Notes under the pieces: model-generated
Told to the model about the DNA's origin: nothing
Seen by the model: only the letters and a program-made list of their open reading frames with translations
Databases searched by the model: none
Part shown: piece by piece, positions 1-5,990 of the stretch
Numbering within the stretch: position 1 is the stretch's first letter
Layout: each line of letters begins with the position of its first letter
Assembly: GCA_028717055.1 (NCBI GenBank)
Contig: JAQUOO010000045.1
Span: forward strand, 1 to 9,358
Direction: 5' to 3'
DNA length: 9,358 bases
Source of the DNA: Candidatus Omnitrophota bacterium
GTDB lineage: Bacteria; Omnitrophota; Gorgyraeia; Gygaellales; Profunditerraquicolaceae
Translations under genes and position numbers: made by a program

Positions 1-263
1 TGGGATTCCTGATTTCATTTACCTGCAATGTAACGTATAAGAAGGCCGAAAATTTAAGAGATATAATCAGGGCGACTCCTTCGAACAGCATATTATTGGA
101 AACCGACGCGCCTTATTTGTCCCCTGAGGGGTTTCGGGGAAAAAGAAATGAGCCGGCCCAGGTGCGCCTGCTCGCGGAGTTCGTCGCCAGGCTTAAGGGG
201 ATGAAATTGGAAGAGATTGCCAAAGTTACAACGGAAAACTCAAGAAGATTTTTTAATTTCTAG
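1..263 (+). CDS. tatD: TatD-family metal-dependent hydrolase, C-terminal part (5' end outside window)
   Basis: Reading from base 3, 86 codons end at TAG 261-263. TatD proteins are TIM-barrel, divalent-metal-dependent DNases/hydrolases of the cytoplasm. The visible part contains the family's C-terminal signature LLETDAPYLSP followed by EGFRGKRNEPAQV, where the Asp of ETD is a conserved metal ligand and the RGKRNEP segment is typical of TatD/YcfH proteins. It ends with the usual helix and the sequence TTENSRRFF, matching the family's (T)xNxxRxF ending. The protein appears intact at its C-terminus; about two thirds of a normal ~255-residue TatD is missing to the left. Its stop codon directly abuts the start codon of the next gene, so the two are probably co-transcribed and perhaps translationally coupled. 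The family is clear; the exact paralogue (TatD, YcfH or YjjV type) cannot be told from this fragment. Confidence 0.93.
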   Translation, partial: GFLISFTCNVTYKKAENLRDIIRATPSNSILLETDAPYLSPEGFRGKRNEPAQVRLLAEFVARLKGMKLEEIAKVTTENSRRFFNF

Positions 264-1385
264 ATGGAATCCCGGGTAAGTATTATAAAATGCGCTAATT
301 ATGGCCAAGGCCTGGTTGAGGCTTCAGTCAGGAAGGCGATAAATTTAATCGGAGGAGTGGAGCGTTACATTAAACCAGGTTCCCGGGTTTTGGTTAAGCC
401 GAATATCCTGATGGCTAAGGAGCCGGAATGCGGAATCGACACCCATCCGGAAGTCGTGCGTGCGGTAATCCGGGTCTTGCAGGATAATAATTGCCATATT
501 TTTGTGGGTGACGGACCGAGCGTCTGGGGAAACGAAATCGAAAACGTGGATGAGGTTTATCGCAGGTCCGGGATTGCCGGGGTATGCCACGATGAAAGAG
601 TAGAGCTGGTCAGATTTGACAAGAGAAGGATGCGCGAGAAATTTCCGCTAACCACCTGGCTTGACCATTGCGATTATTTGGTCAGTATCCCCAAGTTTAA
701 AACCCACGGGCTTACCGTATTAACCGGAGCGATCAAGAACCTTTTTGGCTTGGTCTCCGGGACATTCAAGACCGAATTGCACAAGAATTATTTTCAGAGA
801 GAAGATTTTGCGGATATTCTGGTTGATATTTACGCCGAAACCATGCCGGCTTTAACTATTATCGATGGAATTATTGCCATGGAAGGCGATGGCCCGGCAA
901 CCAGCGGTAAATTGCGCGATTTAGGATTATTACTTGCGGGCAACGATTGTGTTGCGCTGGACAGCGTTATGGCCAAGATAATGGGTTTAGAGCCGTTGGA
1001 CATTCTTGCTACAAAGAAAGCAGCGAAAAGAGGTTTAGGGAAAGCGGATTTTAATTCTATAAAAATATCCGGAGAAAAATTAGAAGATTTAAAAGTCAAC
1101 CCATTTTTATTGCCTTCTTCATCAAGCTTGTCAAAAAATCTGCCCAGGCCGGTAGTTAACCTGGCTAAAAAATTGATTAGATATGTTCCTTATTCGGTGA
1201 GAGAAAATTGCACGCGATGCTCGGCTTGTGTTAAAATATGCCCAAACCATTGCATAAACATGAAAGGCCAAGGCATTGTCTTTGATTACCGGAAGTGCAT
1301 TTCCTGTTTTTGTTGCCAGGAAACCTGTCCTTCAAAAGCTATCAGCGTGAAAAAGAGTTTATTGGCTAAAATGATCGGATTGTAA
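264..1385 (+). CDS. DUF362 domain protein with C-terminal 2x[4Fe-4S] ferredoxin domain
   Basis: 373 residues. Residues ~5-275 match the DUF362 family: an N-terminal GxxVxVKPNIL-like stretch (KPGSRVLVKPNIL, 37-49), a TH-P segment (60-62), VGDGPS (81-86), and the family core SIPKFKTHGLTVLTGAIKNLFGL (141-163). A linker at ~280-310 leads to a bacterial ferredoxin domain with two full motifs: C316-C319-C322-C326-P and C345-C348-C351-C355-P, consistent with two [4Fe-4S] clusters. No signal peptide or membrane helix is seen, so it is probably cytoplasmic. The function of DUF362-ferredoxin proteins is poorly defined; a redox or electron-transfer role is inferred from the clusters only. The start is forced: an in-frame stop (the tatD TAG) lies immediately before ATG 264. 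No good Shine-Dalgarno is present, so translation may depend on coupling to tatD. Confidence is high for the domains and low for any specific reaction. Confidence 0.9.
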   Translation: MESRVSIIKCANYGQGLVEASVRKAINLIGGVERYIKPGSRVLVKPNILMAKEPECGIDTHPEVVRAVIRVLQDNNCHIFVGDGPSVWGNEIENVDEVYRRSGIAGVCHDERVELVRFDKRRMREKFPLTTWLDHCDYLVSIPKFKTHGLTVLTGAIKNLFGLVSGTFKTELHKNYFQREDFADILVDIYAETMPALTIIDGIIAMEGDGPATSGKLRDLGLLLAGNDCVALDSVMAKIMGLEPLDILATKKAAKRGLGKADFNSIKISGEKLEDLKVNPFLLPSSSSLSKNLPRPVVNLAKKLIRYVPYSVRENCTRCSACVKICPNHCINMKGQGIVFDYRKCISCFCCQETCPSKAISVKKSLLAKMIGL

Positions 1386-1407
1386 TTCGATTTTAATGTA
1401 TTTATAT

Positions 1408-1435
1408 CGTAGGGGAGGTTTAAACCTCTCCTACG
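1408..1435. repeat. REP-like palindromic hairpin between the DUF362 gene and mtnA
   Basis: A 28-nt palindrome with arms CGTAGGGGAGGTTT and AAACCTCTCCTACG. It is perfect except for one G-T position (1414/1429), which would be a G-U wobble in RNA. It lies 23 nt after the DUF362 stop and 15 nt before the mtnA start. No T-run follows either arm, so a classical intrinsic terminator is not supported. It looks like a small interspersed palindromic (REP/MITE-like) element; only one copy is in this window. Confidence 0.7.
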
Positions 1436-1450
1436 GTTGGGAATTAATCT

Positions 1451-2506
1451 ATGATTATTAATACGATTGAATGGAAGAATAATAAGATCAGATTGATCGA
1501 CCAGACTAAGCTTCCGCTTAAGCTCGAATATCTAGAAATTGATAAACTTGAAGACCTGTGGGAAGCAATCAAGCTTTTAAAAGTCCGCGGAGCTCCGGCT
1601 CTGGGAGCGGCAGCGGCGCTGGGGATTTATCTCGGCGTAAAAGACGCAAATCCAGAGGAATTCTTTAGCAGGTTAGATAAAACAGCTGAATATCTTGCCA
1701 GTTCGCGGCCGACAGCCAGAAACCTTTTTTGGGGAATAGAAAAGATGCGTTCTGCTGCTTTGAATAATAAGGATAAAAGCTTGGCCATGCTTAAGAAATT
1801 GTTACTTGCAGAGGCGAATAAGATAATTAAAGGCGATAAAGAAAGTTGCCGGGCGCTGGGAAGTTTTGGCAGCAGCCTGATCGAAGACGGCGATACCATT
1901 TTAACTGTTTGTAACGCCGGAATCCTGGCAACGATTGATTACGGCACAGCTTTGGGAGTGATTTACCGCGCTCAGGAAGAAGGTAAAAAAGTAAGGGTTT
2001 TTTCCTGTGAAACCAGGCCGCTTCTTCAGGGGTCGCGGCTTACTGCCTGGGAACTGGACAAGAAAGGTGTTGATGTAACTGTGATTTGTGATAATACTCC
2101 AGCTTCGCTTATGCAGCAAGGCAGAATTAGCAAGGTAATCGCCGGAGCAGACAGGATCGCGGCAAACGGCGATAGCGCGAATAAAATAGGCACACATACT
2201 TTGGCAGTCTTAAGCAAATATCATAATATCCCATTTTATATCGCAGCCCCTGTTTCAACATTTGATTTGAAAACAAAAACAGGCAAGGATATCCCGATTG
2301 AAGAACGCAGTCGTTTGGAGGTTACCCGGATTCTATTCAACAAGCAGGTGGCTCCTTCCGGTGTGAAAGTTTTTAACCCTGCTTTTGACGTGACTCCGCA
2401 TAATCTGATTAGCGCGATTATTACGGATAAAGGAGTTATTAGAGAACCGTATATTAGGAATATACGTAGGTTAATCGTAAATGACAAAACCCAAAATGAC
2501 AAATAA
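1451..2506 (+). CDS. mtnA: S-methyl-5-thioribose-1-phosphate isomerase (MtnA)
   Basis: 351 residues, the normal length. MtnA, of the eIF2B alpha/beta/delta-like family, converts 5-methylthioribose-1-phosphate to 5-methylthioribulose-1-phosphate in methionine salvage or related 5-deoxypentose shunts. Visible family blocks: RGAPALG (46-52), SRPTARNLFWGI (85-96), LTVCNAGILAT (151-161), FSCETRPLLQGSRLTAWEL (184-202), AGADRIAANGDSANKIGT (231-248) and the C-terminal FNPAFDVTPHNLI. The catalytic pair is present: Cys154 and Asp234, 80 residues apart like Cys160/Asp240 of the B. subtilis enzyme. No other methionine-salvage gene is adjacent. The last eight residues (344-351) and the stop codon are encoded by repeat copy 1, so the original C-terminus was probably different; it lies beyond the conserved fold. 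The bases just before ATG 1451 (TTGGGAATTAATCT) resemble the right end of the same repeat family. No strong Shine-Dalgarno is present. Confidence 0.97.
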   Translation: MIINTIEWKNNKIRLIDQTKLPLKLEYLEIDKLEDLWEAIKLLKVRGAPALGAAAALGIYLGVKDANPEEFFSRLDKTAEYLASSRPTARNLFWGIEKMRSAALNNKDKSLAMLKKLLLAEANKIIKGDKESCRALGSFGSSLIEDGDTILTVCNAGILATIDYGTALGVIYRAQEEGKKVRVFSCETRPLLQGSRLTAWELDKKGVDVTVICDNTPASLMQQGRISKVIAGADRIAANGDSANKIGTHTLAVLSKYHNIPFYIAAPVSTFDLKTKTGKDIPIEERSRLEVTRILFNKQVAPSGVKVFNPAFDVTPHNLISAIITDKGVIREPYIRNIRRLIVNDKTQNDK

Positions 2507-2610
2507 CCAAATCCCAAATCCGAATGAAACCCCAATAATCCAATGTTTTAAATTGGAACTTGGGATTTGGAAATTCATTCGTCATTGGAGCTTGGAATTG
2601 GGGTTTAATC
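2481..2610 (+). repeat. Interspersed fold-back repeat, copy 1 (between mtnA and thiL)
   Basis: Begins with ATGACAAAACCC and ends near GGGGTTTAATC. It shares the family blocks with copies 2 and 3: CCAAATCCCAA, then CGAATGAAACCCCAA, a spacer, TTCATTCGTCATTG and a right end (T)TTGGAATTGGGGTTTAATC. Complementary blocks (CGAATGAA/TTCATTCG, CCAAATCCCAA/CTTGGGATTTGG) make it self-complementary. It is the most divergent of the three copies and lacks the small GC hairpin at the left end of copy 2. It overlaps the 3' end of mtnA and stops 8 nt before thiL. It encodes no protein and shows no transposase, so it is a non-autonomous MITE-like element or other dispersed repeat; its origin is unknown. Confidence 0.8.
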
Positions 2611-2618
2611 AATGCTAA

Positions 2619-3509
2619 ATGCTTATTAAAAAACTGGGTGAATTTGGGTTAATTGAAAGATTTAAGAAGTCAATCAAAACAGATCTTTCGGTAATTAAGG
2701 GGAGCGGGGATGATTGCGCTGTCTTGAAGCTGGATAAGTCAAATTATCAGCTTTTTACCTGCGATATGCTGGTTGAAGACGTTGATTTTACACTCAAGGA
2801 TAATCCTTATTTGGTGGGCAGAAAGGCAGTTGCTGTCTCCATTAGCGACATAGCCAGCTGTTCCGGAGAGCCCCGTTATTGCGTTATTTCTTTAGGCCTG
2901 CCGAAAAATACAAAGATAGGATTTTTGGATAAGCTTTTTGAGGGGATGTCGGATATCTGCAGGGAATATAAAGTAAATATCGTAGGAGGAGATTTAAGCG
3001 GCAATAACAGGATTGTTATTGATGTAAGCATGCTTGGCGTAGTCGAGAAGAAGCATCTTACTTTAAGAAGCGGAGCCAAGCCCGGAGACATAATCTTTGT
3101 TACCGGTTCTTTCGGGGGATCCCTTGCAGGAAAACATTTGAAATTCACGCCTCGATTGAAAGAAGCCAGGAATTTGGCCAGAGGTTTTAGAATTAATGCC
3201 ATGATTGATGTGTCTGATGGCTTAACCCAGGATTTAAGCCATATATTGAAACAAAGCAAAGTCGGCGCCGTGATTTATGAAGACTTGATTCCTAAAAGCA
3301 AGGAAGCGGTTGGCTTAAATGATGTTTTAAGCAGCGGGGAAGAATTTGAACTTCTTTTTACAATTAGCCGGCCGCAAGCCAGGAAATTGTTTAAAAACCC
3401 CGAGTATAAACCAATCGGGGAGATAATGAAAATTGGTTACGGTTTTAAACTAGTAAACAGCAATGGCCGGGAAATAAATATCCGGCCCAAAGGTTTTACT
3501 CATTTTTAA
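2619..3509 (+). CDS. thiL: Thiamine-monophosphate kinase (ThiL)
   Basis: 296 residues, somewhat shorter than E. coli ThiL (~325). ThiL phosphorylates thiamine monophosphate with ATP to make thiamine diphosphate, in the cytoplasm; it belongs to the PurM/SelD-like family. Signatures: LGEFGLIERF near the N-terminus, GSGDDCAVL (28-36) and CDMLVEDVDF (48-57) for ATP/Mg binding, SISDIASCSGEP (74-85), VGGDLSG (122-128), MIDVSDGLTQDLSHI (195-209) and SSGEEFELLF (238-247). Some positions differ from the common form: VSISD instead of VNxSD, ASCSGEP instead of AAMGAxP, and SSGEEFEL instead of GGEDYEL. The acidic metal ligands remain, so it is probably active. ATG 2619 is chosen because an upstream ATG at 2612 is out of frame and soon terminates. 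The start lies 8 nt after repeat copy 1, with no proper Shine-Dalgarno. The stop TAA abuts the tsaE ATG, so they form one operon. Confidence 0.95.
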   Translation: MLIKKLGEFGLIERFKKSIKTDLSVIKGSGDDCAVLKLDKSNYQLFTCDMLVEDVDFTLKDNPYLVGRKAVAVSISDIASCSGEPRYCVISLGLPKNTKIGFLDKLFEGMSDICREYKVNIVGGDLSGNNRIVIDVSMLGVVEKKHLTLRSGAKPGDIIFVTGSFGGSLAGKHLKFTPRLKEARNLARGFRINAMIDVSDGLTQDLSHILKQSKVGAVIYEDLIPKSKEAVGLNDVLSSGEEFELLFTISRPQARKLFKNPEYKPIGEIMKIGYGFKLVNSNGREINIRPKGFTHF

Positions 3510-3998
3510 ATGAAAGTCATTACTGAATCAGCCAGGGAAACTTTACGCTTGGGCGCGTTTTTATCGAAACACCTTAGGCCGGGGGATATAATTTGCTTAA
3601 AAGGGAATCTCGGCTCGGGAAAGACAACTTTGACCAAGGGCATCGCCGGCGGGCTTGGAGTCGACAGGGTTAAGGTGACAAGCCCTTCGTTTATTATTAT
3701 GCGCCAGCATCTGGAGGGCAGGGTTCCTTTATTCCATTTCGACCTTTACCGCCTAAAAGAAGTCGGCCATATAGCCGCGCTTGGTTACGAAGGGTATTTT
3801 TATGCTGAAGGGATTTCGGTTATCGAGTGGGCCCAGAATCTAGATTGTCTTATGCCTAAAGAGCATCTTATGATAGAATTATCTTATGGATCGAAGGATA
3901 AAAGGATTATTAGGATTACTGCGGCAGGAATACGATATAAAGAATTGCTTAGAGAAATGAAGGCAGGCAGCGTAATGCGCAAGAGGGAGTCAGAGTGA
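3510..3998 (+). CDS. tsaE: tRNA t6A biosynthesis ATPase TsaE
   Basis: 162 residues, normal for the YjeE/TsaE P-loop family. TsaE is the small ATPase that works with TsaB and TsaD to make N6-threonylcarbamoyladenosine at A37 of ANN-decoding tRNAs. Visible motifs: Walker A GNLGSGKTT (32-40, Lys38), the switch-like TSPSF (57-61), HFDLYRL (76-82, Asp78) and VIEWA (104-108, Glu106-Trp107), all diagnostic. The C-terminal tail (~144-162, rich in Lys/Arg/Glu) goes slightly beyond the conserved fold. ATG follows the thiL stop with no gap (TAAATG), and the gene overlaps tsaB by 4 nt (GTGA). This fits translational coupling and the conserved thiL-tsaE-tsaB order known from Firmicutes (ydiA-ydiB-ydiC). 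There is no separate Shine-Dalgarno close to the start. Confidence 0.96.
   Translation: MKVITESARETLRLGAFLSKHLRPGDIICLKGNLGSGKTTLTKGIAGGLGVDRVKVTSPSFIIMRQHLEGRVPLFHFDLYRLKEVGHIAALGYEGYFYAEGISVIEWAQNLDCLMPKEHLMIELSYGSKDKRIIRITAAGIRYKELLREMKAGSVMRKRESE
3982..3989 (+). promoter_or_regulatory. Ribosome binding site deciding the GTG start of tsaB
   Basis: AGAGGGAG lies 5 nt before GTG 3995. Together with the GTGA overlap with the tsaE stop it supports this non-ATG start. Most neighbouring genes lack such a site. Confidence 0.6.
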
Positions 3999-4666
3999 AG
4001 ATACTGGCTATTGACACGTCAACCAGATTTTTATCTTTAGGCATCTACGATGATGCCAAGATTTATGAATATAACCTGGAGGTGGGTTCAAAGTTATCCT
4101 CGCTTTTAGCTGTAATCATCAGGAAGGCTCTGAGTGCTCTGGATTTGGAAGCCGCCGAATTGGATTATCTTGCCTGCGGCCTGGGCCCGGGTTCTTTTAC
4201 CGGATTGCGCGTAGGGTTAAGCATGATGAAGGGGTTGAGCTGGTCGTTGAGTAAACCGCTTATTGGAGTTTCGACTTTGGATATTTTGGCTATGAATTCC
4301 GGAGCGTATCCGGATAAATTGATTATTCCTGTAGTTGATGCCAAAAGAAACCTTATCTATTCCTGTTTTTACCGGAGTTCCGGAACAAGGCTAAAAAAAG
4401 TATCCCCGTATATGCTTGTTTCGCAAGATGAGTTATTGCGGAAGATAAAATCTCCGTGCGTAATGCTGGGAGATGCTTTGGAGCTGTATAAAAATGGCAT
4501 AATAAGAAACCTGCCCGGAACTATTTTGCTGGATAAAGACTTCTGGTATCCCAAGGCTCGCAATATAATCGAGCTTTCTTTGGGCCGTATCAAGAAGAAG
4601 AAATTTGAAGATGTTTTGAAAGTAAACCCGTTTTATATTTATCCCAAAGAGTGCCAGATTAAGTAA
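3995..4666 (+). CDS. tsaB: tRNA t6A biosynthesis protein TsaB
   Basis: 223 residues, the usual TsaB (YeaZ) length. TsaB is an ASKHA-fold partner that dimerises with TsaD and recruits TsaE in t6A synthesis; it is not itself the catalytic subunit. Diagnostic features: N-terminal MKILAIDTST (1-10), the family signature GLGPGSFTGLRVGLS (62-76), PLIGVSTLDILA (88-99), VVDAKRNLIY (113-122) and a C-terminal NPFYIYPKE. The His usually seen in the HSxxLxP helix aligns with Leu34 here (SKLSSLLAVI), a small oddity. The start is GTG 3995, overlapping the tsaE stop by 4 nt; it is supported by a good upstream Shine-Dalgarno (AGAGGGAG at ~3982-3989), one of few in this window. The stop TAA ends on the first base of repeat copy 2. 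Neither rimI nor tsaD, which often follow tsaB, is present here; tsaD must be elsewhere. Confidence 0.95.
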   Translation: MKILAIDTSTRFLSLGIYDDAKIYEYNLEVGSKLSSLLAVIIRKALSALDLEAAELDYLACGLGPGSFTGLRVGLSMMKGLSWSLSKPLIGVSTLDILAMNSGAYPDKLIIPVVDAKRNLIYSCFYRSSGTRLKKVSPYMLVSQDELLRKIKSPCVMLGDALELYKNGIIRNLPGTILLDKDFWYPKARNIIELSLGRIKKKKFEDVLKVNPFYIYPKECQIK

Positions 4667-4854
4667 TGACAAATGACAAAATCCCTGCCTGTTCGGCAGG
4701 AAGGCAAAGCTTAAAAAATGGCCAATCACCAAATCCCAATGTCGAATGAAACCCCAATGGTTAAATGCCCAAAATTGGGGCTTGGAATTTGGATCTTCAT
4801 TCGTCATTGTAAGCTTGGATCTTGGGATTTAATCTAAGGGGATTGTTTCTGAAT
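4666..4854 (+). repeat. Interspersed fold-back repeat, copy 2 (between tsaB and alr)
   Basis: Begins with ATGACAAATGACAAAATCCC on the last base of the tsaB stop codon. It contains a small GC hairpin (CCTGCC 4684-4689, loop TGTTC, GGCAGG 4695-4700), then the core shared with copy 3. Positions 4713-4779 are identical to 9040-9106 (67 nt by eye), and similarity continues through GGGATTTAATCTA to about GATTGTTT..TGAAT. Nested complementary blocks are AAATCCCAA/TTGGGATTT, CGAATGAA/TTCATTCG and CCCCAA/TTGGGG, so the whole element could fold back on itself. It fills the entire gap between tsaB and alr. No open reading frame of its own is credible; no target-site duplication is obvious. Confidence 0.85.
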
Positions 4855-4859
4855 TAAAA

Positions 4860-5990
4860 ATGATTACTGACCATAAACATGTAGGCTATAGGCCAACGTG
4901 GGCGGAAATTAATTTAGACAATCTGGAGCATAATTTTCTTCAGATCAAAAAGCGGGTAAGCGGCAAGACAAGTATTCTGGTTACAGTCAAGGCCGATGCT
5001 TATGGCCATGGCTTGGTTCCTGTTTCCCGGAGATTAGAAGAAAGCGGCGCGGATTTCTTAGGAGTGGCTTCTATAGATGAGGGCATAAAACTCCGGGAGG
5101 CGGGGATAAAGGTCCCCATACTGATACTGGGATTAATACTGAAGAATGATATCTCTCCTTTGTTTGAATACGGGCTTACTCCTTCTGTTTGCGAGGAAAA
5201 GTTGGCCGGGGCGTTAAATAGCAAGGCAGCCAAGCTGGGGAAAAAAATAAATGTGCATATTAAAGTAGATACCGGTATGGGGCGTATCGGGGTAGCCCAT
5301 TATGACGCGCATCTGCTGGTGAAAAAAATCCACAGCTTCAGGCATTTGGGTGTAGAAGGGCTCTTTACGCATTTCGCTTTTGCGGATATGAACCGGAAAT
5401 TTACTTTCTATCAAATAGATTTATTCGATAAGCTGCTTAGGGATTTAAAAAAAGACGGAATTGCCATTCCTCTGGTGCATGCGGCCAACAGTATGGGGTT
5501 ACTTGATTACAAAAACAGCCATTTTAATATGGTCAGGCCAGGATTGGTAATTTATGGCCTCCACCCGAAAGAAAATATAAGAATTAACCTTAAGCCTGTT
5601 CTGAAGCTGAAGACCAGAATCGTTTTTGTTAAAAATGTTCCTGCCGGCTCCGGCATAAGCTACGGGCATAAATATATCACCAGGAAATCCACCAAAATCG
5701 CTACTTTACCGATTGGTTATGGCGATGGCTATCCGCGCAACCTTTCCAACAGGGCCCCTGTTTTGATAAGAGGCAGGAAATTCAAGATTTGCGGCAGTAT
5801 TTGCATGGACCAGATAATGGTGGATGTGGGTAGCGCAGAGGTAAGGGTGGGGGATGAAGCGGTGTTGATCGGCCCTCAGGGGAATTCCAGGATTACCGCC
5901 GAAGAGTTAGCCGAACTTTCCAACACTATTTCCTATGAAATAGTCTGTGGCCTAGGCAGCCGTATCCCGAGAATATTAAATAATTCTTAG
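4860..5990 (+). CDS. alr: Alanine racemase (Alr)
   Basis: 376 residues, normal length. This PLP-dependent fold-type III enzyme interconverts L- and D-alanine in the cytoplasm, supplying D-Ala for peptidoglycan. Motifs in order: RPTWAEINLDNLEHN (11-25), the PLP-lysine block VKADAYGHG (43-51, Lys44), KVDTGMGRIGV (135-145), VRPGLVIYG (225-233, with Arg226 expected near the PLP ring nitrogen), GISYGHKY (265-272, with Tyr268 as the second catalytic base), LPIGYGDGYPR (283-293), SICMDQIMVDVG (313-324) and SYEIVCGLGSRIPR (358-371). All catalytic residues are present. Start ATG 4860 gives the usual short N-terminal lead; there is no in-frame upstream start. The only purine-rich stretch (AAGGGGA, ~4836-4842) is 18 nt away and belongs to the repeat. 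The 3' end overlaps the convergent lptG gene by 4 bp, with no terminator between them. Confidence 0.97.
   Translation: MITDHKHVGYRPTWAEINLDNLEHNFLQIKKRVSGKTSILVTVKADAYGHGLVPVSRRLEESGADFLGVASIDEGIKLREAGIKVPILILGLILKNDISPLFEYGLTPSVCEEKLAGALNSKAAKLGKKINVHIKVDTGMGRIGVAHYDAHLLVKKIHSFRHLGVEGLFTHFAFADMNRKFTFYQIDLFDKLLRDLKKDGIAIPLVHAANSMGLLDYKNSHFNMVRPGLVIYGLHPKENIRINLKPVLKLKTRIVFVKNVPAGSGISYGHKYITRKSTKIATLPIGYGDGYPRNLSNRAPVLIRGRKFKICGSICMDQIMVDVGSAEVRVGDEAVLIGPQGNSRITAEELAELSNTISYEIVCGLGSRIPRILNNS

Noticed and set aside
1386..1450. Intrinsic terminator or SAM/T-box-type riboswitch before mtnA
   Set aside because: The gap is 65 nt and mostly a simple palindrome without a T-run. It is too short for a known SAM riboswitch and lacks T-box elements.
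2507..2618. Thiamine diphosphate (TPP) riboswitch before thiL
   Set aside because: The space is wholly occupied by repeat copy 1; no thi-box-like conserved sequence (CUGAGA type) is seen.
2876..3259. Long minus-strand open frame inside thiL
   Set aside because: It is fully antisense to a clear ThiL with all its motifs. No start signals or known domain are visible.
4684..4710. Rho-independent terminator after tsaB
   Set aside because: The GC hairpin CCTGCC/GGCAGG is short and followed by AAGGCAAAGC, not a T-run. It is part of the repeat.
4433..4807. Minus-strand open frame of ~124 codons across tsaB and repeat copy 2
   Set aside because: It is antisense to tsaB and its N-terminal half is made only of repeat sequence (H-W and I-G-H type motifs). 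Such frames are by-products of this repeat type.
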